The notes under the pieces were generated by a model. The model was given only the letters and a program-made list of their open reading frames with translations, searched no databases and was not told the DNA's origin. 64,000 bases of DNA, from assembly GCA_963759235.1 (NCBI GenBank), contig CAVWYO010000004.1, forward strand, positions 1-64,000, in the 5' to 3' direction. Made by a program: the position numbers and the translations under genes. The stretch is from Bauldia sp963759235 (GTDB lineage: Bacteria > Pseudomonadota > Alphaproteobacteria > Rhizobiales > Kaistiaceae). This document shows, piece by piece, positions 23,793 to 33,803 of the stretch; position 1 is the first letter of the stretch; the number at the start of each line of letters is the position of its first letter.

Positions 23793-25601
23793 ATGACCGA
23801 ATTATCCGCATCCGCCACGGCAGCAGAGCCTGCCGCCGAGCTGACCGGCGAATCCCGCATCGTCTCGCTCCCCACCCTGGTCGTTCTCGCCTTCGTCATC
23901 GGGGTGGTCGCGGCGCTCGGCGCGGTGGCCTTCCGCGCCATGATCGCGGCGGTGCACAACCTGTTCTTCCTCGGCAAGTTCAGCCTGGTCTACGACGCCA
24001 ACCTCTTCGACCCACCGAGCCCGTGGGGGCCGCTCATCATTCTGGTGCCGGTGGTCGGCGGCCTCATCGTGGTGTGGATGGTGCACACCTTCGCACCCGA
24101 GGCGAAGGGTCACGGCGTGCCGGAGGTGATGTACGCGGTCTACCACAACAAGGGGAACGTGCGCGGCGCGGTGGCCATCGTGAAGTCGCTGGCCTCGGCG
24201 GTGTCGATCGGCTCGGGCGCCTCGGTCGGCCGCGAAGGGCCGATCATCCAGATCGGCGCCTCGTTCGGCTCGACGGTGGCGCGCAAGCTGTCGCTCGCCC
24301 GCTGGCAGAAGATCACGCTTTTGTCGGCCGGCGCCGGCGCCGGGATCGCCGCCACCTTCAACACGCCGCTCGGCGGGGTGATGTTCGCGGTCGAACTGCT
24401 CCTCCCCGAGGTCAGCAACCGCACCTTCCTGCCGGTGGTGGTGGCGACGACAACAGCGACCTCGATCAGCCGGGTGGTGTTCGGCCTCGACCCGGCCTTC
24501 TTCGTGCCGGAAGCGGCGATGCCGGGAGCCTTCAGCGTCGACCCGCTGGTGCTGGGGGCCTACGGCGTCCTCGGCTCGGCCGCCGGCGTGGTGTCGTGGG
24601 CCTTCATCCGCTTCCTCGCCTTCTGCGAGGACTTCTTCCCCAAGCTGCCGGGCAATGCCTACACCCAGAACATCATCGGCATGCTGATGATCGGCGTCCT
24701 GTTCTACGGCTTCGACCTCGTCACCGGCCATCCGCAGACGGCCGGGGTCGGCTATGCCACCATCCAGTCGATCCTCGAAGGCGGCACCGGCGGCGTCCTC
24801 CTCCTCGCCGCCCTGGTGGTGGGCAAGCTCGTCGCCACCTCGATCAGCCTCGGGGCGGGGGCCTCCGGCGGCGTGTTCTCGCCGTCTTTGTTCATCGGCG
24901 CGGCGCTCGGCGCCGCCTTCGGCGCGCTCGGCGCTCTGCTGTTCCCCGATTCCGGCTTCTCGGTCATCGAGTTCGCCGTCGTCGGCATGGGGGCGATCGT
25001 CGGCGGGGCGACCGGCGCCTCGATGACGGCGATCGTGATGATCTTCGAGATGACCCGCGACTACAACGTCATCGTGCCCTTGGTGCTGGCGGTGGCGCTG
25101 GCGACCGGCATCAGGCGGGCGCTGATCACCGAGAACATCTACACCATCAAGCTCCGCCACCGCGGCCGGCCGATCCCCACCATCCGCCACACCAACATGT
25201 ATCTCGTCCGCCAGGCGCGCGAATTGATGAACCGGGACGTCATCGTCCTGCCGGTCGACACCTCGATCTCCGAAGCGCTGAGGCGGATCGCCGATCATCC
25301 CAACATGCACATCATCGTGTCGGACGGGACGCGCATCGCCGGCGTCGCCCGGCTTTCCGCCGGTTCCTACGTGCCCGACCGCCACGCCGGGCAAACGCTC
25401 GCCTCGGTGGTCGCCGATGACTTCGTCATCGCCCCCGACACCGCCATCCTCAACGCCATCATCACGCGCATGAACCGGCGCGGGCGCAGCCTTGCCATCG
25501 TGGTCAACCGGCCCTCCGGCATCCCGCGGCCGGAGGATGTGGTCGGGGTCATCGCCTCGCAGGAGATCGCCAGCGCGGTGATCGCCAACCACTACGCCTG
25601 A
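23793..25601 (+). CDS. ClC-family chloride channel/antiporter with CBS domains
   Basis: A 602-aa membrane protein of the ClC family. The ion-path motifs are present: GSGASVGREGPIIQIGAS in the first half (GSGxS and GREGP), the GAGASGGVFSPSLFIGA motif (GxFxP) in the second, and many hydrophobic helices in between. The cytosolic C-terminus (about residues 455-600) holds two CBS domains that usually bind nucleotides (QARELMNRDVIVLPVDTS, then DFVIAPDTAILNAI). Whether it is a channel or a Cl-/H+ antiporter cannot be decided by eye. The start at ATG 23793 gives a normal N-terminus. It is convergent with the EamA gene, 20 nt apart. Confidence 0.95.
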   Translation: MTELSASATAAEPAAELTGESRIVSLPTLVVLAFVIGVVAALGAVAFRAMIAAVHNLFFLGKFSLVYDANLFDPPSPWGPLIILVPVVGGLIVVWMVHTFAPEAKGHGVPEVMYAVYHNKGNVRGAVAIVKSLASAVSIGSGASVGREGPIIQIGASFGSTVARKLSLARWQKITLLSAGAGAGIAATFNTPLGGVMFAVELLLPEVSNRTFLPVVVATTTATSISRVVFGLDPAFFVPEAAMPGAFSVDPLVLGAYGVLGSAAGVVSWAFIRFLAFCEDFFPKLPGNAYTQNIIGMLMIGVLFYGFDLVTGHPQTAGVGYATIQSILEGGTGGVLLLAALVVGKLVATSISLGAGASGGVFSPSLFIGAALGAAFGALGALLFPDSGFSVIEFAVVGMGAIVGGATGASMTAIVMIFEMTRDYNVIVPLVLAVALATGIRRALITENIYTIKLRHRGRPIPTIRHTNMYLVRQARELMNRDVIVLPVDTSISEALRRIADHPNMHIIVSDGTRIAGVARLSAGSYVPDRHAGQTLASVVADDFVIAPDTAILNAIITRMNRRGRSLAIVVNRPSGIPRPEDVVGVIASQEIASAVIANHYA

Positions 25602-25621
25602 GCCGCCAGCCCCTTCGGCAC

Positions 25622-26548
25622 TCATGCCGGACGGCGGCGCAACATCGCCAGCGGCCGGCCGTCAATGACGGCAAGGCCGACGCCGATCGCCGCCATGCCG
25701 AACAGGTGATGGGCGGAGAGCCGCTCGCCGAGGATCAACCTGCCGAGCAGGATGGCGCTGACCGGGATCAGGAAGGTGACCAGCATCAGGTTGACCGCGC
25801 CGGCGGTGGCAAGGATGCGGTAATAGAGGATGTAGGCGGCGCAGGTCGACAACCCCGCCAGGCCGACCATCGCGCCGACCGCCTCGGCTGGCGGGGTCGG
25901 CAAGGTCCATGGCCGGTCGACGATCAGCGACAATGGCTGCATGATCGCCGCGGCGGCGGCGATCTGGCCGGTGGCGGCGACCAGCGGCGGCAAGCCACGG
26001 CGGGAAAACCGCCGGGCGTAGACCGCCGAAAGGGCGTAGCTCGTCGAGGCGGCGAGGATCGCAAGCTCGGCGAGGAGGTGCCCGCCGGCATCGGCGACGA
26101 GGTCGAGGCCCATCATGACCGCCACCCCGACGAAGCCGATGACGACGCCGACGACCCGTGCCGCCGTCATGCGCTCGTCGTAGGTAAAGAGGTGAGCGAC
26201 GATGACGGTGAACAGCGGCGTGGTAGCGTTGAGGATGGAGGCGAGCCCCGCCCCGATATGGGTCTGGCCCCAGGCGATGAGGCAGAAGGGGACGACGTTG
26301 TTGAGAATGCCCATGGCGGCAAGTGCCGACCAGGTGGGCCAGTCGGTCGGCATGCTCCGGCCGGTTGTCCGGACAACCAGATAGAGAAGCGCGGCCCCGA
26401 GCGTGACCCTGACGGCGACGACGGTAAATGGCGGCATCGCCTCCACCGCAATGGCGTTGAAGAAGAACGAGCCGCCCCACAGAATCGACAGCGTGACCAG
26501 CATGGCCCACTCGGCGGCGGACATTGTCGGGTTGATGGCAGGGGTCAT
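25622..26548 (-). CDS. EamA/DMT-family transporter
   Basis: A 308-aa inner-membrane protein with ten hydrophobic helices in two EamA repeats (about residues 12-140 and 150-290). It has the family-typical LSILWGGSFFFNAIAVEAMP near the N-terminus and LLGRLILGERLSAHHLFGMA in the second repeat. DMT-superfamily transporters of this type export amino acids or other metabolites; the substrate is not predictable here. It starts with ATG 26548. The gene is divergent from the D-lactate dehydrogenase-like gene, with about 215 nt between them for promoters. Confidence 0.92.
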   Translation of the reverse strand: MTPAINPTMSAAEWAMLVTLSILWGGSFFFNAIAVEAMPPFTVVAVRVTLGAALLYLVVRTTGRSMPTDWPTWSALAAMGILNNVVPFCLIAWGQTHIGAGLASILNATTPLFTVIVAHLFTYDERMTAARVVGVVIGFVGVAVMMGLDLVADAGGHLLAELAILAASTSYALSAVYARRFSRRGLPPLVAATGQIAAAAAIMQPLSLIVDRPWTLPTPPAEAVGAMVGLAGLSTCAAYILYYRILATAGAVNLMLVTFLIPVSAILLGRLILGERLSAHHLFGMAAIGVGLAVIDGRPLAMLRRRPA

Positions 26549-26765
26549 CGCGGCTCGGATCGTTCAGGGGAAACGACTGTAAGTCACGCCACGGACGGGG
26601 GCATTCCAATTCTTGCCACCCGAAGCTACGCGCCCCGACCGGCAATTTGAGGACGGTTGAAGCAAACGCTTTTCCGCGTAACGGGCGGAATAGTGTAGGC
26701 TTTGGCGCATATTCGCCATTTTGCTACGGTGGTTTGCGGACCCGAAAAGGAGATTGCGAGTCGGA

Positions 26766-28181
26766 ATGACGGTTCAGGTCGCGGTCGAGCCGGTCTCCCG
26801 CAACGAAAAGGGCATCGCGGTGGCGGTGCCCATCCTCGCCCAGCGGTTTGGCGAGCGCCTCGTTCGGTCGGAGGCGGTGAGACAACAGCACGGGCATACC
26901 CTCACCTGGCTCGCCAACCAGCCGCCGGACGCGGTCGTGTTTGTCGAGACGACCGAGGAGGTCGTCGAGGTGGTGCGCATCTGCGGCGAGCACCGGGTGC
27001 CGGTCATTCCGTTCGGTACCGGCTCGTCGCTGGAAGGCCACGTCAATGCGCCGGGCGGGGGGATCTCGGTCGATCTCAGCCGGATGAACCAGGTCATCGC
27101 GGTTCACGCCGAGGACCTCGATTGCGTGGTCCAGCCCGGCGTCACCCGCAAGGATCTGAACGACTACCTCCGCGATACCGGGCTGTTCTTCCCGATCGAC
27201 CCGGGCGCCGAAGCCTCGCTCGGCGGCATGGCGGCGACCCGCGCCTCGGGGACCAACGCGGTGCGCTACGGCACCATGCGGGACAACGTCCTCAATCTGA
27301 CCGCCGTGATGCCGGATGCCTCGGTGGTCAAGACCGGGCATCGGGCGAAGAAGTCGTCGGCGGGCTACGACCTGACGCGGCTCCTGGTCGGGTCCGAGGG
27401 GACGCTTGGCGTCATCACCGAGCTGACGGTGAAGCTCCACGGCATTCCGGAGGCGATTTCCGGCGGCGTTTGCCCGTTCAAGAGCGTCGAAGACGCCTGC
27501 AACGCGGTCATCATGACCATCCAGACCGGCATCCCCGTCGCCCGTATCGAGCTGCTCGACGCCCTTCAGGTCAAGGCCTGCAACGCCTATTCCAAGCTTG
27601 GTCTGGAGGAGACGCCAACCCTCTTCCTCGAGTTCCACGGCACACCCGCCTCGGTCAAAGAACAATCCGAGATGTTCGGCGAGATCGCCGCCGACTGCGG
27701 AGCGGGAACCTTCGTCTGGGAAACCACGCCCGAGGCGCGCAACAGGCTGTGGAAGGCGCGCCACGATGTCTATTGGTCGGCGACGGCGTTGCGGCCGGGT
27801 GCCAAGCCGATCGCCACCGACGCCTGCGTGCCGATATCGCGGCTCGCCGAATGCGTCACCGAGACGATCGCCGACATCGAACGTACCGGCCTCGTCGCGC
27901 CGATCGTCGGCCATGTCGGCGACGGCAATTTTCATGTCACAATGCTGGTGGATGTCGAGGACGCCGGCGAAGTCGAGCGGGCCGAGGAGTTCGTCGGCAG
28001 GCTCAACATGCGGGCGATCGGCATGGACGGCACATGCACCGGGGAGCATGGTGTCGGCCAGGGCAAGATGAAGTACCTTGCGGCGGAGCACGGCAACGGG
28101 CTCGCGGTAATGAGAGCAATCAAACGGGCGATCGACCCGACCAACATCATGAACCCGGGAAAGATCGTTGCGACTGTCTGA
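26766..28181 (+). CDS. FAD-linked D-2-hydroxyacid dehydrogenase (D-lactate dehydrogenase type)
   Basis: A 471-aa flavoprotein of the FAD-linked oxidase family, closest in length and motifs to cytochrome-linked D-lactate dehydrogenase (Dld/LDHD), with GlcD as the next relative. The PCMH FAD-binding domain shows VIPFGTGSSLEGHV, GGGISVDLSRMN and GAEASLGGMAATRASGTNAV. The C-terminal cap has VGHVGDGNFHVTML with metal-binding histidines and GTCTGEHGVGQGKMKYL. The frame is open to a TTG at 26721, but ATG 26766 gives the usual N-terminus and follows an AAGGAG. A glycolate oxidase set (glcE, glcF) is not adjacent, which favours D-lactate or another D-hydroxyacid as substrate. Confidence 0.88.
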   Translation: MTVQVAVEPVSRNEKGIAVAVPILAQRFGERLVRSEAVRQQHGHTLTWLANQPPDAVVFVETTEEVVEVVRICGEHRVPVIPFGTGSSLEGHVNAPGGGISVDLSRMNQVIAVHAEDLDCVVQPGVTRKDLNDYLRDTGLFFPIDPGAEASLGGMAATRASGTNAVRYGTMRDNVLNLTAVMPDASVVKTGHRAKKSSAGYDLTRLLVGSEGTLGVITELTVKLHGIPEAISGGVCPFKSVEDACNAVIMTIQTGIPVARIELLDALQVKACNAYSKLGLEETPTLFLEFHGTPASVKEQSEMFGEIAADCGAGTFVWETTPEARNRLWKARHDVYWSATALRPGAKPIATDACVPISRLAECVTETIADIERTGLVAPIVGHVGDGNFHVTMLVDVEDAGEVERAEEFVGRLNMRAIGMDGTCTGEHGVGQGKMKYLAAEHGNGLAVMRAIKRAIDPTNIMNPGKIVATV

Positions 28182-28217
28182 CCGAAACGGGGCGCGGCGA
28201 CCGATAGGAGGCTAAGG

Positions 28218-31200
28218 CTGAGCAGGTTCTTCCTGATCCTCGGGAGCCTCGTCGTATTGGCGCTGTTCGCGGCGCTGATCGCCCCGTGGTTCATCAACTG
28301 GAACGACTACAAGGGAAATTTTGAAGCGGAAGCCGAGAAGATCCTCGGCCAGCCGGTGCATGTCGACGGCTCGGCCGACGCCTCCATCCTGCCGACGCCG
28401 TCGCTGACCTTCACCGACGTCAGGGTCGGCGACATCGAAGGCCAGCCGATGATGACGGTCAAGCGGTTCTCTGTGACCATCGAGCTGATGCCGCTTCTGC
28501 AGGGCGAGATCCACGTGATCTCGATGAGGCTCGACAAGCCGGTGGTCCGGGTGTCGGTCGACGATGCGGGGCAGGTCGACTGGATGCTGCGCTCGGCTGC
28601 CTCGCAGTCCCTCAAGCCCGAGTCGGTGGTGCTCAGCGATGTTGAGGTGAAGGACGGCACGCTGATCTACGCCGATGCCGGCTCCGGCTCGGCGGTCACC
28701 CTCGACAGCATCCAGGCAACCATCGATGCCCGGTCGCTTACCGGGCCGTGGCGGATCGAAGGCAGCTACGCCTCGGGTGGAGTCCCGGTGCAGTTCACCG
28801 TCTCGACCGGTCGGCAGACCGCGGACGGGTCGCTCCGCGTGCAGGTCAACGCGACGCCCGGCCAGTGGCCGATAGCGATCGCCGCCGACGGCATGGTCGG
28901 CCGCGGCCAGGCCGGCCCGGCCTATACCGGCACCTACAACATCACCCAGGTCGTCGCCGCCGAAGACGGCACGAGCGGCAACTCCGCCGGTTGGCGAAGC
29001 GAAGGCAGTTTCACCCTGACCCGCGAGCGTCTCGTCGTCGACAAGGCGGTGTGGTCCGAGGGACCGCCCGACCGACCGTCGAGTCTCGCCGGATCCGTGT
29101 CGGTCGATCTCGGACCGAACGCCCGTTTCGAGGCGACGGCGCAGGCCCGGCAGCTCGATCTCGATCGCTCCCTCGGCGCCGGACCGTCCCAGCCGGTCGA
29201 GGTCGGCACCGCCGCGAACAATTTCGTCACCTGGCTCGCCGGCATTCCGGTTCCGCCCATCCCCGGCCGCATCCGCTTCAACGTGCCGGCGATCGTGGTT
29301 GGCGGCAACGTCATCCAGGACGTGAGCTTTACCGCGACGCCGGTGGATGCCGGGTGGCAGGTCGACGGGCTGCAGGCGAAACTGCCCGGCCAAGCGACCT
29401 TCCAGGCCGACGGCCGGTTGTCGACGGGAGAGCACGTCGGCTTCGGCGGGGCGGTCAGCCTGGCGGTGGGCCAGCCGGCGACCTTCGCTTCGTGGTGGCG
29501 GGGGAAGGCCCCCGACGGCAGCGGGCGGCTGCTTGCCCCGTTCGATCTGTCCGGCCGGGCGACGATCAATCCCGGCGGCATCTCCGTCGAGGGCATGACC
29601 ATGAAGATCGGCGGCGCGACGATCGCCGGCGGTTTCTCCTGGGCGGGGGCGACCGCCGATTCGCCGGAGCGGAGCCTGCGAACCGACGTTCAGGCCGACA
29701 AGCTCGACTACACCCAGATCAGGGCGCTCGCCGAACTTCTCGGCGGGCGCGACCTCACCGACGCCACCGCGATCGCCGACAGCTACACGATCAAGCTGAC
29801 CGCCGGGGAACTCGACATCGAGGACGTCACCATGCGCGGCGTCAGCGTCGATGCCGCCTTCGTCGGCGGCGGGCTCGCCGTCAACGGCATCCAGGTCGAC
29901 GACATCGGCGGCGCCGCCTTCAAGGTGACCCGCGGACAGATCGACGACATCCTCACCGAGCCGCTCGGCCGCATCGAAGGCCAGCTCACCGCCGGGACCT
30001 TGACGGGACTGGCGCGGGTGGTCGACCGGATCGCGCCGGATACGCGGTTCTCGCGCTGGTTCAACCAGACGGCGCCGTCGCTTGCGCCGGCGTCGGTCGG
30101 GATCACCATCAATTCGGTGAAGGCGAACGGTGCCCCCAATTCGCGTCTCGACATCAAAGGATCGGCGGGCGCCACCAATTTCGACGCGACAATCGAGCTC
30201 GCCGGGGCGCCAACCGCCTGGCGTGCCGGCCAGGCCCATTTCACGGCCTCGCTCTCCTCCTATGACGCCGCGGGAGTCGCCCGCCAGATGGGGGTCGCGC
30301 CAACCGATGTTTCGGTGGGCGGCGTGCGCATCAACTTCTCGGCCACCGGAATTCCCAAGGACGGCCTTGAAACGACGCTGCAAGGGAACTTCGGCGGGCT
30401 CGCGCTCGACAGCGCCGGCAAGCTGATCCTCGCCGCCGACCTGCCGGCGAGCTATGCGGGAACCTTCAGTCTCGCCACCGACGACCTCGAGCCGCTGATC
30501 CGCATGGTCGGGCTCGGCATTCCGGGCGCCGCGCTCGGCACGCCGGTGAAGGTGGCGGGCGACATCTCCAGCCTCGGGCCGGCGGCCGAGATATCCTTCA
30601 AGAACGGCGAAGTCGCCGGCCGATTGGTGAGCGGCAAGCTGCGCGTTGCGCCGGGAGAGGAGGGCGGCGTCCAGCTCGACCAAGGATCGCTGCAGATCGA
30701 TGCGGTCGACGCGGGGTGGATCGCTTCGCTGGGGCTCGGCTTCGCGCCGCTGCCGACCGACGACCCGGCCGCGCCATGGTCGAAGACGCCGTTCAGCGAC
30801 CCGGTTTTCGGAAAGCTCGCGGCGAAGCTCGACGTCGCTACGGAGCAACTCACGATCGGCGATTCCATGGAGATCGCCAACGCCAAGCTGGCGCTGGCGT
30901 TGTCGCCAAACCGGATCGACCTCGACGTGAAGTCGGGGGAAACCCTCGGCGGTGCCGTGGCCGGCGGCGTCTCGATTCGCAACGTCGGGGGTAATGCCAA
31001 CCTTACCGGTCGCTTCAGCCTGGTCGGCGGCTCGCTCGAATCCCTCATCTGGCAGCGTTCGGGGCGCGCCGTGGCGACCGGAACGCTCGACCTCTCATCC
31101 GACTTCGAGGCGACCGGACGGTCGCCGGCGGGGCTCATCTCGGCGCTGACCGGCGGCGGGACGGTGGCGATCCACAACGGCGAGGCGCGCTACGTCAATC

Positions 31201-33797
31201 CGCGGGCGGCGAACCTGGTGATCCGGGCCTCCGATCGCGGCCAGCAGTTCGACGAAAATCAGCTCCGCGATCTCTTCGCCAGCTACATCGACGGCGGCTC
31301 GCTGAGCTTCACCGAGGCGGAAGCCGCCTTTTCGATCGCCGCCGGCACCGTCCGCTTCGAGAACATGTCGGTCGACAGCGGGGGCGCCGGCGCGAGCGGC
31401 AGCGCCGCGATCGACCTCAACACCATGCAAATCGACAGCGACTGGACGCTGACGCTCGACCCCGGCGACGTCGACGCGGAGGGCCCGCCGCCGCAGGTCG
31501 GCATCGTCTTCCGCGGACCGCTCGCCGAACCGAGCCGTATCTTCGACGTGCTTCAGTTCTCGTCGTATCTCAATATCCGGCAGGAGGAGCACATCCAGCA
31601 GATCCTCGCCATGGAGGAGGAGACGCGGCTCGAGAAGGACCGGCTCAACCGCCTGAAGCGCAAGGAGGCGGAAGACGCCGACCGCGCCAAGCGCGAAGAG
31701 GCGGCTGCACGACAGGCGCTTACGGCGGCGGCGACCAACCTCGAAGAGCTGCATTCCGCCCGCGAAATCCACGCCGAGGATACGGCAACGGCGGAACGGA
31801 CCGCGTGGTGGGACGCCATGACGGCGGCGGCGCAACAGAAGGCGGCGGCCGAGCAGGATGCGGCCGGCGCGGCCCAGGCGGCCGAAGCCGGGCGGCAGCG
31901 CGCCAAGGATGCGGCCGGCACCGTGGCGGAGATGCGGAGTGCCGTCAACCAGGCCGGCGACACGCAGAAGGCGGCTACCGACGCGGTCGATCAGGCGGAG
32001 GCGGCGCTGAAGGACGCCGAACGGGCCGTTGACCTGCGGCAGCAGGCCGCCGACGAAGCCGCCAAGCAGGCGGCCGCCGCCGCCAAGGCCGTCGCCGATG
32101 AGACGGCGGCGTTGAAAGCGGCGGCGGCAAAGCACAAGGCGGCGGAAGCCGACGCCGAAGCGGCCGCCAAACGAACCGAAGCAGCGCTGGCAGCGGCGGA
32201 TGCGGCGGAGCAGAAAGCCGCCGACGCCAAGGCAGCGGCGGATGCCGCCGCGGCCGCCGCCGCGGATCTGACGGCGACCGCGGTTTCGCTGGAACAGGCG
32301 TCCGCCGCTGCCGCCGACGACCTCGCGGCGGCGAAGACGGACACCGTAGACAAGGCAGCGGTCGAACAGGCACTGGTCGCGAAGCGGACCACGGCCGACG
32401 ATGCCGCGCGGTCAACCGCCGAACAGGCCAAGGCGACCGAGGCCGAGGCGCGCAAGGCCGAAACGGCGTCGGCCGCGGCCGCGGAACTTGCGCAAGAGGC
32501 CGAGGCCAAGCCGGCCACCGCCATGGCGGATCACGACGCCGCGGTTCAGGCGCAGGCAGACGCCACGGCGCAGTTGGCCACGGCGCGGTCTGCCGCCGAT
32601 ACCGCGGCGCAGGAGGCCGACGGAGCGCGCCAGGCGCTGGCGCGCCTCCAGCAGGCCGGCGACGTTACCTTTGGCGGCAGTCCGACCTTCGACAGCTATC
32701 AGAACCGGCTGGCGGCGGCCGGCAAGGCTTTGCAGGACGCCGAAAAAGCGGCGGGCGACGCGAAGAAGCAGGTTGCCGACGCCGAGGCGGAGGTTGCCTC
32801 GGCCGCGGACGACGTGAAGGCCAAGGCGGTCGATGTCGGCGGCGCGCGCGACGCGGCGGCAAGCGCGGCCGCGGATGCAGCCGCAAAAGCGGAGCTGGCG
32901 AAGACGGCGAGAGCGGCGGCGGACGATGCCGCGAAGCAGGCCGCCGCCGCAGCTGCCACCGCCGACGCCGCCAAGACCGCGGCGGAGAACGCGGCGGCAG
33001 CCTCCACTCAGGCCGAAGCGCTGGCGAAGGAGAAGGACCAGGCGCAGCGCGCGGCGGTGAAGACCGCGACGGCGGCGCGGGCCAAGGCCGACAAGGCCGG
33101 CGAGGAAGCCGACCGCGCCAAGGCCGCGGCGGCAACCGCGGTCGCCGCAGCCACCGACGCGAGGGCCCAGGCCAAGGCCGCCGCCGATGACCAAGCGGGG
33201 GCGGAACAGATCGCCGCCGACGCGGCCACCGCCGAAGGCGCTGCCGCGGACGCGCTCGCCGGATTGAAGAGCGATAAGGACCAGGCCGACGCGATGGCCG
33301 CGACCGCCGACGAGAAACTCGCCCAGGCGAAAGCCGACGTGGCGGCGGCCTCGGCGGACGCGGAGGAGAAGGCCCGCGCCGAATCGGAGGCGCTGGCCCG
33401 CGCCGGCGAGGCGCTCGACAAGCTGCACGCGGCGCAGGCGGCGGCCAAGACGGCGGCCGAGGATGCCGACAAGGCGGACGTCGCTGCGCGGGAAGCCGCG
33501 GAGCGCGCCGCCGCACTGCCGCCCGGGTGGCTGCCGCCCACCGCGTCCGGCGACAAGGCCGAGGCGGGAAGCGACGAGGCAACGCCCACCACGGCGACCA
33601 TCAAAGTCGAGCAGAACGCCGCGCTCGCCGATTTGCCGATTGCGGATGACAAGGCATCGCTCGCGCCACTTGGCGACGCGCCGCTGGCGGTTCTGCCGCG
33701 GCTGCGGCCGGAGAGGCCGACGCACGTCGCCGAACCGAAGTCGATCCTGCCGACCGATGCGCAGCCCATGGTGATCACCCCGCCGCTCAACAACTGA
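28218..33797 (+). CDS. AsmA-family protein with long alanine-rich coiled-coil C-terminus
   Basis: An envelope protein of about 1859 aa. The N-terminus has one membrane anchor (FFLILGSLVVLALFAALIAP) followed by the AsmA start signature WFINWNDYKG. Residues to about 1110 are the repetitive beta-rich AsmA/lipid-transfer-like body, closing with an AsmA_2-type region (VAIHNGEARYVNPRAANLVI). From about residue 1130 to 1770 the chain is a highly charged, alanine-rich predicted coiled coil with one break (GDVTFGGSPTFDSYQNRL), then a proline-rich tail. No ATG, GTG or TTG exists between the previous gene's stop and the anchor. A CTG at 28218 has GGAGG 6 nt upstream, so I infer a rare CTG start; TTG 28257 would cut the anchor. 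It follows the dehydrogenase by 36 nt. Confidence 0.82.
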   Translation: MSRFFLILGSLVVLALFAALIAPWFINWNDYKGNFEAEAEKILGQPVHVDGSADASILPTPSLTFTDVRVGDIEGQPMMTVKRFSVTIELMPLLQGEIHVISMRLDKPVVRVSVDDAGQVDWMLRSAASQSLKPESVVLSDVEVKDGTLIYADAGSGSAVTLDSIQATIDARSLTGPWRIEGSYASGGVPVQFTVSTGRQTADGSLRVQVNATPGQWPIAIAADGMVGRGQAGPAYTGTYNITQVVAAEDGTSGNSAGWRSEGSFTLTRERLVVDKAVWSEGPPDRPSSLAGSVSVDLGPNARFEATAQARQLDLDRSLGAGPSQPVEVGTAANNFVTWLAGIPVPPIPGRIRFNVPAIVVGGNVIQDVSFTATPVDAGWQVDGLQAKLPGQATFQADGRLSTGEHVGFGGAVSLAVGQPATFASWWRGKAPDGSGRLLAPFDLSGRATINPGGISVEGMTMKIGGATIAGGFSWAGATADSPERSLRTDVQADKLDYTQIRALAELLGGRDLTDATAIADSYTIKLTAGELDIEDVTMRGVSVDAAFVGGGLAVNGIQVDDIGGAAFKVTRGQIDDILTEPLGRIEGQLTAGTLTGLARVVDRIAPDTRFSRWFNQTAPSLAPASVGITINSVKANGAPNSRLDIKGSAGATNFDATIELAGAPTAWRAGQAHFTASLSSYDAAGVARQMGVAPTDVSVGGVRINFSATGIPKDGLETTLQGNFGGLALDSAGKLILAADLPASYAGTFSLATDDLEPLIRMVGLGIPGAALGTPVKVAGDISSLGPAAEISFKNGEVAGRLVSGKLRVAPGEEGGVQLDQGSLQIDAVDAGWIASLGLGFAPLPTDDPAAPWSKTPFSDPVFGKLAAKLDVATEQLTIGDSMEIANAKLALALSPNRIDLDVKSGETLGGAVAGGVSIRNVGGNANLTGRFSLVGGSLESLIWQRSGRAVATGTLDLSSDFEATGRSPAGLISALTGGGTVAIHNGEARYVNPRAANLVIRASDRGQQFDENQLRDLFASYIDGGSLSFTEAEAAFSIAAGTVRFENMSVDSGGAGASGSAAIDLNTMQIDSDWTLTLDPGDVDAEGPPPQVGIVFRGPLAEPSRIFDVLQFSSYLNIRQEEHIQQILAMEEETRLEKDRLNRLKRKEAEDADRAKREEAAARQALTAAATNLEELHSAREIHAEDTATAERTAWWDAMTAAAQQKAAAEQDAAGAAQAAEAGRQRAKDAAGTVAEMRSAVNQAGDTQKAATDAVDQAEAALKDAERAVDLRQQAADEAAKQAAAAAKAVADETAALKAAAAKHKAAEADAEAAAKRTEAALAAADAAEQKAADAKAAADAAAAAAADLTATAVSLEQASAAAADDLAAAKTDTVDKAAVEQALVAKRTTADDAARSTAEQAKATEAEARKAETASAAAAELAQEAEAKPATAMADHDAAVQAQADATAQLATARSAADTAAQEADGARQALARLQQAGDVTFGGSPTFDSYQNRLAAAGKALQDAEKAAGDAKKQVADAEAEVASAADDVKAKAVDVGGARDAAASAAADAAAKAELAKTARAAADDAAKQAAAAAATADAAKTAAENAAAASTQAEALAKEKDQAQRAAVKTATAARAKADKAGEEADRAKAAAATAVAAATDARAQAKAAADDQAGAEQIAADAATAEGAAADALAGLKSDKDQADAMAATADEKLAQAKADVAAASADAEEKARAESEALARAGEALDKLHAAQAAAKTAAEDADKADVAAREAAERAAALPPGWLPPTASGDKAEAGSDEATPTTATIKVEQNAALADLPIADDKASLAPLGDAPLAVLPRLRPERPTHVAEPKSILPTDAQPMVITPPLNN

Positions 33798-33803
33798 GAC
33801 CGG

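Noticed and set aside
31600..33520. Low-complexity GCC/GCG-rich DNA suggested a tandem satellite
   Set aside because: No fixed period; it is explained by the alanine-rich coiled coil it encodes.
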